A stretch of 64,000 bases of DNA from Mycobacterium sp. 1554424.7. GTDB lineage: Bacteria; Actinomycetota; Actinomycetes; Mycobacteriales; Mycobacteriaceae. A program made the translations under genes and the position numbers. The stretch spans positions 1-64,000 of the forward strand of contig NZ_LZSE01000104.1 in assembly GCF_001665295.1 (NCBI RefSeq). The letters are read 5' to 3'. Below, one piece after another: positions 26,620 through 34,805 of the stretch. A model generated the notes under the pieces. The model worked only from the letters and a program-made list of their open reading frames with translations. It was not told the origin of the DNA and searched no databases. Position 1 is the first letter of the stretch, and each line of letters opens with the position of its first letter.

Positions 26620-28034
26620 GCTGCGAGCCATGCGAACTCGCGTTGGAGTCAGCCCGTGCTGTCGGTCCACGTTGTGAGAGTCAAGCGGGGAGTGATCATT
26701 CGGAGGTCGCGTTTCCCGTACGCAATGGGCGAGGGTGCGTCAACGCAGTTGTGCGGCGGTGATCGGGTCAACGCATCACCGCGGTCGCGGCCGATACCAG
26801 ATTCTGTCAAGCCTCGGCGTTCATGCGGAACCGCCTGCCACTCGTCGATGCCGCCGTAGTCGAGGGTCGGCGTGGAGGCCGATGTGCCGACCGCCGCCCG
26901 CAAGCGGCGTCGCTGTACTCGATGCCGAGCTCGCGTTAACTGAGACGTTCGCGAGCTCTTCGATGAGCAGGTGGTGGTGCCGCCTAGACGCCCACGCCCT
27001 AGGACTGCCGGCCTGATCGGGCGGAAGACTCAGTCCAGTTCACTTGCCGAATAATGGGATTGGCGCTGCTCTTGGCCTTCTCGAAGAGGACGGTCTCGTG
27101 GCTGTCTCATGAGCCGATGACGCCCGGAGACGGAGTAAGCGCCCGCCGCCGCGATGAGCCGCTGACGATGTGGCCGCGCTCTGGCCTGTCGCTGAAGACT
27201 TTTCCGAATATCCGCCTGCTGAGGCTCGAGGCAAACCCACCGGTTCGACCATGGCACTGCTGCCGACGTTGGTCTTCCGCAGCAAGAACGGTCGACTGTT
27301 GCGATTCGGTGCTCCCCTAAGCTCGCCGACGCGGCCTCCGATCTGGCCGACTTCGTCGAACTGCCAGGCGGTCATTGCGGGATTCTTAAGCAGCCTAACG
27401 AGGTCAACAAACTGCTGCGAGAAATGGTCGCATCAGCCAGCTGGGAACCAGGACGATCGACTAGATCAGTACGCGAGTCGAATCGGTCTCCCGGCGATGA
27501 TGAGCATGGCCAACGGCGCCGGCACCGCGATGTAGGAAGAACCGCCGCGCCCCGCGCGCTACCGATCGCGACCCCTCTGCCTTCGCGTCCTGGTTGAACG
27601 CGTCTCTAACGCTGCATCGGCCAACCGCGGTTGGAGCGTCGTGTTGTCACGCTCAAGGTCCCTCGAGCCGTTTGTTTCCTCGGCCTTCAGCCCACAGAAC
27701 TGATGACTCCACCGGTCCTAGTTCGTCTCTGACACGCCCAGCTCGCGGGGCAGCGCCGCAGTGTCCTACCTCGCGAACACACGGGCGAGCTCAACTGCGC
27801 AAAGTCCGCCTCGCACAGACGAGCGAGGCGATAGCAGAGATCAAACCGGGCGCAGGCAAAAACCACATTCGACCGGGTCGCACCGGGTCGGCTGATTCGG
27901 CACCCATTCAGGTGTGGCCGATTTTCTGATATTTGGGTGTTTGGTGGTGGGGTAGGTCAGAATGGGGGAGCGCCCTTGCTGGGGCGGGACGACCTGCGAT
28001 CCGCGGGATGACTTGGAGGTATTCGGAGCAGCCC
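26620..28034. other. Gene-free region, 1.4 kb
   Basis: No frame on either strand showed a motif, a clear RBS or consistent codon use; one of the longest empty stretches of the window. It may be decayed mobile or gene sequence too diverged to recognise. Confidence 0.45.
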
Positions 28035-28682
28035 ATGACATACGGCCCGACACGGATCAGCGTCATTGTCGCCGATGATCACCCCGTCACTCGCGCAGGC
28101 GTGGTACGCGCGCTGAAATCCAGCGGAAAAATCGATGTCGTCGCCGAAGTCGCTGACGGGCGCGCGGCCCTGAGCGCTATCCGTGAACTGCAGCCCGCGG
28201 TGGCCCTGCTCGACTACAGGATGCCGGAACTCGACGGCCTGGAGGTGGTCCACGCGGTGATACGCGACGAATTGGCCACCAATATCGTGTTGCTCAGCGC
28301 CTTCGATGACAGCGCGGTGGTCTACAAAGCCCTGGCTGCAGGCGCTAAGGGGTATCTGACCAAGGAAGCCGACAGCGACCAAATCATCACTGCGGTCCTC
28401 ACGTGCGCGCGCGGCGGCGGCTATTTACCACCCGAGGTGGGCGGATTGCTCGCCGGGGAGGTCAAACAGCGCGCCAAGGGCGAGGCCGCATTATTGACCG
28501 CGCGCGAACGTGAAGTGCTGCGCATGATCGCCGAGGGATTATCCGTGCCGCAGATGGCTTCACAGTTGCAGCTGGGTGCCAGCACCATCAAAACCCACGT
28601 GCAAAACCTCTACGCCAAACTCGGGGTATCCGACCGCGGGGCCGTCGTAGCCGAAGCCATGCGCCGCCGACTCCTCGAATGA
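28035..28682 (+). CDS. NarL/LuxR-family response regulator
   Basis: A 215-residue response regulator starting at 28035 (CGGAG upstream). The receiver domain has the acidic pair in VIVADDHPVTRAG, phospho-acceptor Asp60 in VALLDYRMPELDG, and Lys110 in AKGYLTKEAD. The C-terminal GerE/LuxR helix-turn-helix is LTAREREVLRMIAEGLS then TIKTHVQNLYAKLGVSDR. It is close in length and wording to M. tuberculosis NarL (Rv0844c, as remembered). Its natural partner would be a HisKA_3 kinase; the only one visible is at 7114-8361 on the other strand, 20 kb away. DNA targets are unknown. Confidence 0.93.
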   Translation: MTYGPTRISVIVADDHPVTRAGVVRALKSSGKIDVVAEVADGRAALSAIRELQPAVALLDYRMPELDGLEVVHAVIRDELATNIVLLSAFDDSAVVYKALAAGAKGYLTKEADSDQIITAVLTCARGGGYLPPEVGGLLAGEVKQRAKGEAALLTAREREVLRMIAEGLSVPQMASQLQLGASTIKTHVQNLYAKLGVSDRGAVVAEAMRRRLLE

Positions 28683-28982
28683 CGCCCGAGCCGAGGACCG
28701 TCTATGTCAGGGGCGCACCGGTGCGGTGAGTGGCTGCCGTCGGTGCAGCTTGGCGGCGACCACAGCCGGACCGATCGGCTCGCCGGCATAATCGATGGCG
28801 GGAGGCTACGCGGTAATCCCTTTTGTCGGTGTGGGTGGCCGGCAGCAACGACATCGGCGCGTTTGCGAATCCCTGCTGCAGGCGGCCGGTGTGTATGGGC
28901 CACCGTCGACGTTCGACGTCTCGTTGTCCCGTCGGTGCTCGGCGGTTCGCCTGCGACGCAGTCGTGTTGAATCCAAGCCGGG

Positions 28983-29243
28983 GTTACCGAGGCGTACGAC
29001 GTCATACGCAACCTGCTGCAAGCCCGTGGGCGCCGCAGCCTGCTCGTTGTCGCCCACCGCCTGTCCACGGTGACGAAAGCTGACCAGATCCTCATCCTCC
29101 GAGAGGGAAGCGTTCACGCCCGCGGCACTCACACTGAATTGCTGCACCAGTCACCCATCTACCGAAGCCTCATCGATCAAGAACTCAACCCATTACTAAA
29201 GGGGCGACCGCAGCCTTCGAAGCTGCGCCGTTCTACCGGATAA
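28983..29243 (+). pseudogene. ABC-transporter ATPase C-terminal remnant
   Basis: About 86 codons read VTEAYDVIRNLLQARGRRSL, then LVVAHRLSTVTKADQILIL and REGSVHARGTHTELL before a TAA. This is the H-loop (VAHRLSTV) and the last part of an exporter-type nucleotide-binding domain. No Walker A, signature motif or membrane domain is found upstream, so only the 3' end survives. It is inactive debris. Confidence 0.75.
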
Positions 29244-29846
29244 CGCATGCACCCCGCACGGTGGCAGAAAAACTGACACTCGTATCAGCCGCCCTCATCG
29301 CGGCTTTGTCCTGCAATTCCGCTGCAAGATAGGCCACCACCTCGGAATGCCCAGCGCGACGGTTACCAAAAGTGCTGGGTCTTTTCCATCTGGACTTTGT
29401 AGGAAGAATGCGCAACATTAAAATTACGGAGATCCGCCGAATCATCTGCTCGGCCAACACGCCCATTACGGCGTCCGCGGCAATCTCCCCATGAACAGGC
29501 CTCTACGTGCCTCATTCTGGTCACCATTCGCCCGCTCTTGGCGGGCGGGGTACGGCGCGATGTGTGGCGAGCCGGAGGCTGCGCCGACCCCGTTTACGCA
29601 CTTCAAAGGCCCAAACGACCTGCTGGCCAGCTAGTTAATGAAGGCCAGATCCGCCGTTTGTCGTAAACGCCTGAGACCGCCGTAGATCCGCCAGACGATG
29701 GATGCTATGCCTCAGTTAAACACCCGGCTAGCAATCATCATGCCTTCGGTCCTATCACCGGATTTCACTCCAGCCACCGCCCCGCTAGCGTAATTGGTGA
29801 TACAAATCGCTATTTCTATAGCCTCATTCCAGGGCAGGGATCGCCG
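29244..29846. other. Gene-free region, 603 bp
   Basis: Nothing recognisable. It is less GC-rich than its surroundings near the right end and may hold the promoter of the hydrolase at 29847. Confidence 0.4.
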
Positions 29847-30887
29847 ATGATACCCGGACTAATGCTTTCTAAGCGCGTCATCGCGGCGCCGGCCGCGGTG
29901 GGGGGCAGCCTTTGCAATACGGCAGCCGCGGCAGTTGATTGCCGCGTTCGTTTTCGCCAACCGGGTTGGCGGCGCTATTTCAAACAATCATTTGTCCGCA
30001 CCGGCGATGGGGTGCACTTGGCGGTGTACGACAGCGGCCCCCGGGTCGCCGAACACACCGTGCTTTTCCTGCATGGGCTTTGTCTGGATCACACCTGGTG
30101 GGAAGGGCAAATCGCCTATCTGTCTCGCCGATATGGGCGATCGGTGCGCGTCATCTGCTATGACCACCGCGGCCACGGCGGGTCGACGGCGGCGCCCATG
30201 CACACTTACCGAATCGACCAACTTGCCGATGACCTGGCGCGCGTGCTGGAGACCCTTGAGGTGACCGGGCCGCTCACCCTGGTAGGACATTCGATGGGTG
30301 GGATGACGGCGCTAGCCTATATGGGCCGGCCCACCGCCCAGCGTCCGGTCGAGGCGCATGGGTTGGTGTTAATTGCCACCGCCGCAGGCAAGCTCGCTGA
30401 ACGTGGGCTTGCCCGGCTATTGGCGACCCCGGCCACTGCGGCGTTAGTCGGGCTTGTCGAGCATACGCCCGAGTATGCACGGCGCTCCCTCACCGCTCCG
30501 GTGCGCGCGGCTCTAAGCCGCTGGCGTGGACACGGGCGCGGCGCGGGCGTGGCAGCGACAATCGTCGCTGCGTTGGCCACCACATCGGTGACCACCGCGG
30601 TGGGGTTTTTGCCCGGCTTGCGGGCTTACAACCAATACGCCACTCTGGGATCGATCCGCGCTCGTACGGTGGTAATTAGCGGTGGCGCGGACCCGTTGAC
30701 GCCGCCGTCGCACGCGGCCGACCTAGCCGCAGGCATCCGCGGCGCAGAGCGTGTTCACGTTGCATATGCCGGACACATGCTGGCCGACGAGGTGCCGAGC
30801 GTGATCAACGAGGCGATCGGCCGAACGATCAAGGCCCGCTGCGCCGCCGACACCGTAAGCCCACATCGGCTCGGCTGTGTGGGGTGA
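29847..30887 (+). CDS. Alpha/beta hydrolase
   Basis: A 346-residue alpha/beta-hydrolase. The oxyanion segment LFLHGLCLDHTWWEGQI, the catalytic-Asp strand region VICYDHRGHGGS, and the nucleophile elbow LVGHSMGGMTAL (Ser in GHSMGG) are intact. The late Asp is in VISGGADPLTPPSHAADL, and the catalytic His is probably in VAYAGHMLADE. The N-terminal 45 residues may be a signal or anchor region. It could be an esterase or lipase; the wording resembles mycobacterial lipase/esterase paralogues. It stands alone; the substrate is not readable. Confidence 0.9.
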   Translation: MIPGLMLSKRVIAAPAAVGGSLCNTAAAAVDCRVRFRQPGWRRYFKQSFVRTGDGVHLAVYDSGPRVAEHTVLFLHGLCLDHTWWEGQIAYLSRRYGRSVRVICYDHRGHGGSTAAPMHTYRIDQLADDLARVLETLEVTGPLTLVGHSMGGMTALAYMGRPTAQRPVEAHGLVLIATAAGKLAERGLARLLATPATAALVGLVEHTPEYARRSLTAPVRAALSRWRGHGRGAGVAATIVAALATTSVTTAVGFLPGLRAYNQYATLGSIRARTVVISGGADPLTPPSHAADLAAGIRGAERVHVAYAGHMLADEVPSVINEAIGRTIKARCAADTVSPHRLGCVG

Positions 30888-30944
30888 CGTCGATGGCTTA
30901 TCCCCGGGCAGTGAGACCAAGCACCGAGCAGGGGCGCCGGGCCA

Positions 30945-31151
30945 GTGATTGTCGGGCGTAATCCGCGCACCCCGGTGATCGGTGACACGGTTTTGCTACG
31001 GGCCCACAATCGGCAGGGTATCGGCACCATCGTCGACACGGATGGAACCCGGTACAAAGTCCACTGGCGGAGGGGGCGCGATGAACTTTCTTGGCATGCT
31101 CGCGCCGAATTGAACATTCCCCGACTCGATAACGGACGGGGATGGCCGTGA
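30945..31151 (+). CDS. Small SH3-like hypothetical protein
   Basis: A 68-residue protein from a GTG start. The centre reads PVIGDTVLLRAHNRQGIGTI then VDTDGTRYKVHWRRGRDEL, a pattern of short strands and tight turns resembling DUF1918-like small beta barrels. No certain family. It is the first of three small genes in a row on the plus strand. Confidence 0.5.
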   Translation: MIVGRNPRTPVIGDTVLLRAHNRQGIGTIVDTDGTRYKVHWRRGRDELSWHARAELNIPRLDNGRGWP

Positions 31152-31211
31152 TCCACCCGTGGCAAACGACGATGCTGCAGGCGATGACTGGGCAGGCTTG
31201 GAGGTAGGCAC

Positions 31212-31418
31212 GTGAAATTCCACATTGGCGAGAAAATACAAGTGGGGATGCGTATTGGCACCATCAGCGATATCGGCACCGTCCTCATCCAGTTTAAAAC
31301 CAATGACGGTTGCAGGCGCATAGCTTGCCCGTGGGATGTCGTGAAAATCTCTTCGCCGCCACAACGGTCAGCCCCCAAGGTTGACCCCACAGCGACTCGC
31401 TGTGCGTCATGTTTGTGA
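31212..31418 (+). CDS. Small SH3-like hypothetical protein
   Basis: A 68-residue protein with a strong RBS (TTGGAGGTAGG) before its GTG start, which argues for a real gene. It begins VKFHIGEKIQVGMRIGTISD and continues GTVLIQFKTNDGCRRIACPW, again a barrel-like pattern. The stop overlaps the next gene (GTGA or a slightly longer overlap), so the two are coupled. Function unknown. Confidence 0.6.
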   Translation: MKFHIGEKIQVGMRIGTISDIGTVLIQFKTNDGCRRIACPWDVVKISSPPQRSAPKVDPTATRCASCL

Positions 31419-31792
31419 AACCACTTGTGCAGGAAGCCGACCTGGCCTGGGCGGTCGCGGACACCGTCAGGCCTCACCTGAGCGAGGTTGAACGTAACGC
31501 GGTCTTTGTGGCGATCGGTAGTGGCGAAACCTTCGCAGCGATTCGGGGACTGTTGAGAACAATTGAGACTAAACGAATCCCACTGGAACCCGATCTGCTG
31601 CAAAAGTGCAGAACGTGGCTGCGTGGCTATGGCGGACACCAAGACGAACGCCACCTTCGAAGCCTCATCGAGGAGCGGTCGATCCCCGGCGCGACTGCGG
31701 CTCGAACCACGAAACGCGCCACCCGAATACCAATCAGGCCGAAACCCTTTGGTTTGCTGGGCTTCTGCGCACTCAAGACGCAAAGAAGATGA
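31409..31792 (+). CDS. Small helical hypothetical protein
   Basis: A 127-residue protein; an alternative GTG start at 31415 would overlap the preceding stop as GTGA. The first 90 residues look like a compact helical domain: QEADLAWAVADTVRPHLSEV, then RNAVFVAIGSGETFAAIRGL, then IPLEPDLLQKCRTWLRGYGG. The Arg/Thr-rich tail may be a read-through extension. I do not recognise the family. Coupling with the 68-residue gene upstream suggests a shared role. Confidence 0.6.
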   Translation: MFVKPLVQEADLAWAVADTVRPHLSEVERNAVFVAIGSGETFAAIRGLLRTIETKRIPLEPDLLQKCRTWLRGYGGHQDERHLRSLIEERSIPGATAARTTKRATRIPIRPKPFGLLGFCALKTQRR

Positions 31793-32630
31793 TGCGTTCG
31801 TCCAGAAGGCGATGCATTTCGCTAATCGGCCGCATACTACCCACAGGCGACCGCGACCAGCCTGGGTGCACGTAGACCCGGACACATAATCGTGGCGCAC
31901 AGTGAAGCACCGCTGGCTTCGCTCAACGCAGAATGGCCGAAGACGCCGCCGCACACCTCTGAGTGCGCTCAACGATGTTGACACCCGCACAGCCGGCCAG
32001 GTCGATGAATTCGTCCGCGCAGGGCTTGACTTTCGGATAAGTCACGATCCCAAAGTCGTGCTAGTTCACCACGATTGACGATCCTCTGGTAGGTAGGGCA
32101 CGGCGGCTCAATCACGCGGGCAGCTGGAGCGGAACACGTTTGTGATCGCCCTCAAGTGCTCGCGCAGTGGCACGGTAGCTAACCAACGCCGAGGTTCGAT
32201 CCATTCATCGGGCAGCCGCGAATCCAGTACCTCCGCCAGAAGATGGGGTTATGTGTCAGTTGAATAGCTGGCTCGCCATCGTTGTCTCCTTCGTCTGATC
32301 GATTGAGTTTGCGGCGGCCGCCGCAAAGTAGCGTCAATGGTGATCCGTGCCTGCGGATCGCATTCGTAGCAAGGATGCACACGGTGCACGAGACACACCA
32401 CATGACAGGAAGGACAACATGCGTCTTCGGCAAGCCATTCACGCGACCCGGAGCGGTGACGGCACCTTGCGATCGCCGGTGCGCCGCCCACGACACCATT
32501 CATGTGCCGCGACGGTGACTCGCAGGGCGGCGGGCACCGGCGGCGCCGTTCGCGTCGAACGCGTCGCGCCGCGACAAGGCGCGCTCGCGAGGCCGATCGT
32601 AACGGTGGCGGCGGTGCAGGTGGCGAGTTC
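31793..32630. other. Gene-free region, 838 bp
   Basis: No supportable gene. The frame of the DUF1330 gene is open from 32502, but the portion before its ATG is Arg-rich and non-coding in appearance. Confidence 0.4.
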
Positions 32631-33014
32631 ATGAGCCTTGAGCCCACCGCCGAACAGTTCGCGGCTCTGGCCGCGCGGCCGAAGGATGTCCCGGTGGTGA
32701 TGGTCAACCTGCTTCAGTTCAAGAGCCCGGGTGGTCTTGAGCGCTATGGGCAATATGCGCAGCAGGTCGCGGGACATCTGGAACGGGTGGGCGCGGAGAT
32801 ACTCTTTGGCGGCACCACGCCTGGGGTTGTCATCGGTGATGGGCGGCGGCCATGGTGGGAAGCGATAGTAATCGTCCGGTATCCTTCGCCGGCCGCGTTC
32901 ATCGCCATGGTGACCAATGAGGAATACGCAGCGCTCCACGAGCACCGCGCCGCGGCACTGGACCGGGGCGACCTTATCGCGACGTCGATAGTGTCCCTCC
33001 CCGAGGGCCAGTGA
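32631..33014 (+). CDS. DUF1330-family protein
   Basis: A 127-residue protein starting MSLEPTAEQFAALAARPKDV. Dimeric alpha-beta barrel features of DUF1330 are visible: PVVMVNLLQFKSPGGLERYG, then ILFGGTTPGVVIGDG, then WWEAIVIVRYPSPAAFIAMV, closing with an AALHEHRAAALDRGDLIATS segment. Members are small ferredoxin-like-fold proteins without an agreed activity. The ATG at 32631 is chosen because the upstream part of the frame does not match the family. Confidence 0.85.
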   Translation: MSLEPTAEQFAALAARPKDVPVVMVNLLQFKSPGGLERYGQYAQQVAGHLERVGAEILFGGTTPGVVIGDGRRPWWEAIVIVRYPSPAAFIAMVTNEEYAALHEHRAAALDRGDLIATSIVSLPEGQ

Positions 33015-33485
33015 CGATCTGGTCAGCGGCGCAGCTGATTCGGAGAAGATATCGTTCCCGCCACTGACCGGGGTCGGTGTCCGCCAAGCGTCGATTGGCG
33101 GTTCGTTGGCCCAGAGTCGAGCATGCCCTCGTCGACGCATCTTTACCGGCAGTGTTACGCAGGAACAGATGCCCGGTTAGCAGCAGCACTAAACCGTCTG
33201 CCGCACTGCAGTTTTCGCGCGCCAACCCGACTTCGACCGACTCGGTCGAAGTCGCATGATGACAGGAAAATATGCAACTGAATGCCTACCGCCAAAGACA
33301 TCGAGTGAGCCGGGCCGGCTCAGCGGGGCTACGACGAGGTGCCGTGGGATGTGCCGCGACCTCGGCCCGCTCTCATTGCTCTCATTGCCCGACGCGGGCG
33401 CTCGGCTCGACGAAGAGGAACCTCCCGTGAATCGACAAGGTCCGGCAAGCGACCCGCTTGCTGTTCACAGCAACGACCAATAGTC
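33015..33485. other. Gene-free region, 471 bp
   Basis: No gene recognised; precedes the DUF5993-dsbB operon and may carry its promoter. Confidence 0.4.
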
Positions 33486-33644
33486 ATGGACACCTTCATA
33501 TTCGGCTTCATACTGCTGGCGGCGTGGCTCATCATTCGCGGCGCCACCCGCTCTACGGCGCTATGGCTTTTCGCTGCAGGACTCATTGCGACGCTGCTGT
33601 TATTCAAATGTCACGTAACCAACAGCCTTCTTCTCGGATTCTGA
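33486..33644 (+). CDS. DUF5993-family small membrane protein
   Basis: A 52-residue protein, MDTFIFGFILLAAWLIIRGA to HVTNSLLLGF, with two membrane helices separated by a short RGATRST turn. The family (DUF5993) is, as remembered, found next to disulfide-bond formation protein B, and that is the case here. Its stop shares a base with the start of the dsbB-type gene (TGATG), so the two are translationally coupled. It is presumably an accessory subunit of the DsbB-like oxidoreductase. Confidence 0.82.
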   Translation: MDTFIFGFILLAAWLIIRGATRSTALWLFAAGLIATLLLFKCHVTNSLLLGF

Positions 33645-34210
33645 TGAGCAGTAACAAGGTCGGCTTCTGGTGCGCGCATCTCTTCCTCCTGGCCTACTGT
33701 GCGATCCTGATCGCTGGCTTCGCGCTTCAGTTCATAGGACACGAGCTGCCGTGTCCGCTATGCATGCTCCAGCGGATGGCAATGATCCTGGTAATGCTCG
33801 GACCCGCGTACATCATCTCGAGGGCCCGATATGGCGACGTGGCGATGCGTGATTACACGACCGGCTATGGGATGAGTCTCATCGCGGCAATCGCGGGGAT
33901 GGCGATGTCAAGCCGTCAGATTTTGCTCCACGTCCTGCCCGGGGATCCCGGCTACGGCAGCCCCGTTATGGGGCTGCACCCCTATACGTGGGCCCTCATC
34001 ACGTTCCTGACCGTCATCGTCTTTGTCGGCGTGAGCCTGGTCTTCGCCGACGAATTGCTGCCCGGGGTGATCTCGTTCGGGTGGGTGTCCAAATGGACCC
34101 TCGGCCTCGCCGTGCTGCTCATCGCAGCCAATCTCGGGATGATCTTCTTCTTGGAAGGGTTCCACTGGATACTTCCCGACAACCCAACCCGCTACGAGCT
34201 GATTGCCTGA
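33644..34210 (+). CDS. DsbB-like disulfide bond formation protein
   Basis: A 188-residue membrane protein with five or six helices. The redox motif PCPLCMLQRMAM (CxxC) sits at the end of the first helix, as in DsbB-family quinone-coupled oxidases that re-oxidise a thioredoxin-fold partner in the envelope. The start ATG at 33644 overlaps the upstream stop; the frame open from 33458 is not needed. Mycobacteria mostly use VKOR for this task, so a DsbB-type protein is an accessory feature. No DsbA-like partner is nearby. Confidence 0.88.
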   Translation: MSSNKVGFWCAHLFLLAYCAILIAGFALQFIGHELPCPLCMLQRMAMILVMLGPAYIISRARYGDVAMRDYTTGYGMSLIAAIAGMAMSSRQILLHVLPGDPGYGSPVMGLHPYTWALITFLTVIVFVGVSLVFADELLPGVISFGWVSKWTLGLAVLLIAANLGMIFFLEGFHWILPDNPTRYELIA

Positions 34211-34334
34211 GCACCAGTCGCAGGCTGCGAGCCCGCCGCGAACGTGGAACATAACTGCAGTACCGCCCGCCCGAGTGCTTCGGCCATGGTTCCAAGGTGT
34301 GTGGTGGTGCTGCCGGCGCGCGCGGCGTACTCCC

Positions 34335-34795
34335 ACTACGCCTCCGTCGGTAACCGGCGGCCTGCACAGTCGGCGTAGGCTTTTGCGTCGGCGTAGGCGA
34401 CCTGAACGACCGGGTGATCGGCTTTGTTGTCGATTCGCGGGTCCGGCCCGAACGGGTGGCGCCAGCTCCCCTAGCGCCCCGTGCCCAATGTCATGATCGT
34501 CGCCAGTCGCGTAGATCGACGGGTCCCGCGGTTGGCCGGAATACCAGCCGGCTCGGAACCAGGTCGGCCGGGTTCGCACCCGGGTATAGCGCCGGGTCGA
34601 GTTAACGTTCGGCGATAGTGATATAGCCAGTGGCGCTGACGAATTCGCAGAACTGCGCGTTGGTGACCGGATGACGCTCGAGCGCGAACCCATCGACGAG
34701 GACGATGTGGATGGGCGCCTCTTTGGCGTAGAAGCCCGTCGAACCCATCCGGAAGGATCCGCCGGGCACCGCGATTAGCTCATTGGGGGCGCACC
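34335..34795 (-). pseudogene. Formylglycine-generating enzyme (sulfatase-modifying factor), decayed
   Basis: On the minus strand the sequence reads NELIAVPGGSFRMGSTGFYA, then DGFALERHPVTNAQFCEFVS and ATGYITIAER before an in-frame TAA. It goes on as LDPALYPGANPADL and TAGPVDLRDWRR, then a frameshift, WRHPFGPDSRIDNKADHPVV, YADCAGRRLPTEA, another stop, and WEYAARA. This is the first half of FGE (Rv0712-like), which converts the sulfatase active-site Cys to formylglycine. Two stops, a frameshift and the missing catalytic C-terminal half make it a pseudogene. It lies directly behind the AtsD-like sulfatase on the same strand. Confidence 0.85.
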
Positions 34796-34805
34796 AGTGT
34801 GTGAC

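Noticed and set aside
27170-27535. 121-codon frame in the 26.6-28.0 kb gap
   Set aside because: Overlaps an equally long antisense frame and has no recognisable motif or RBS.
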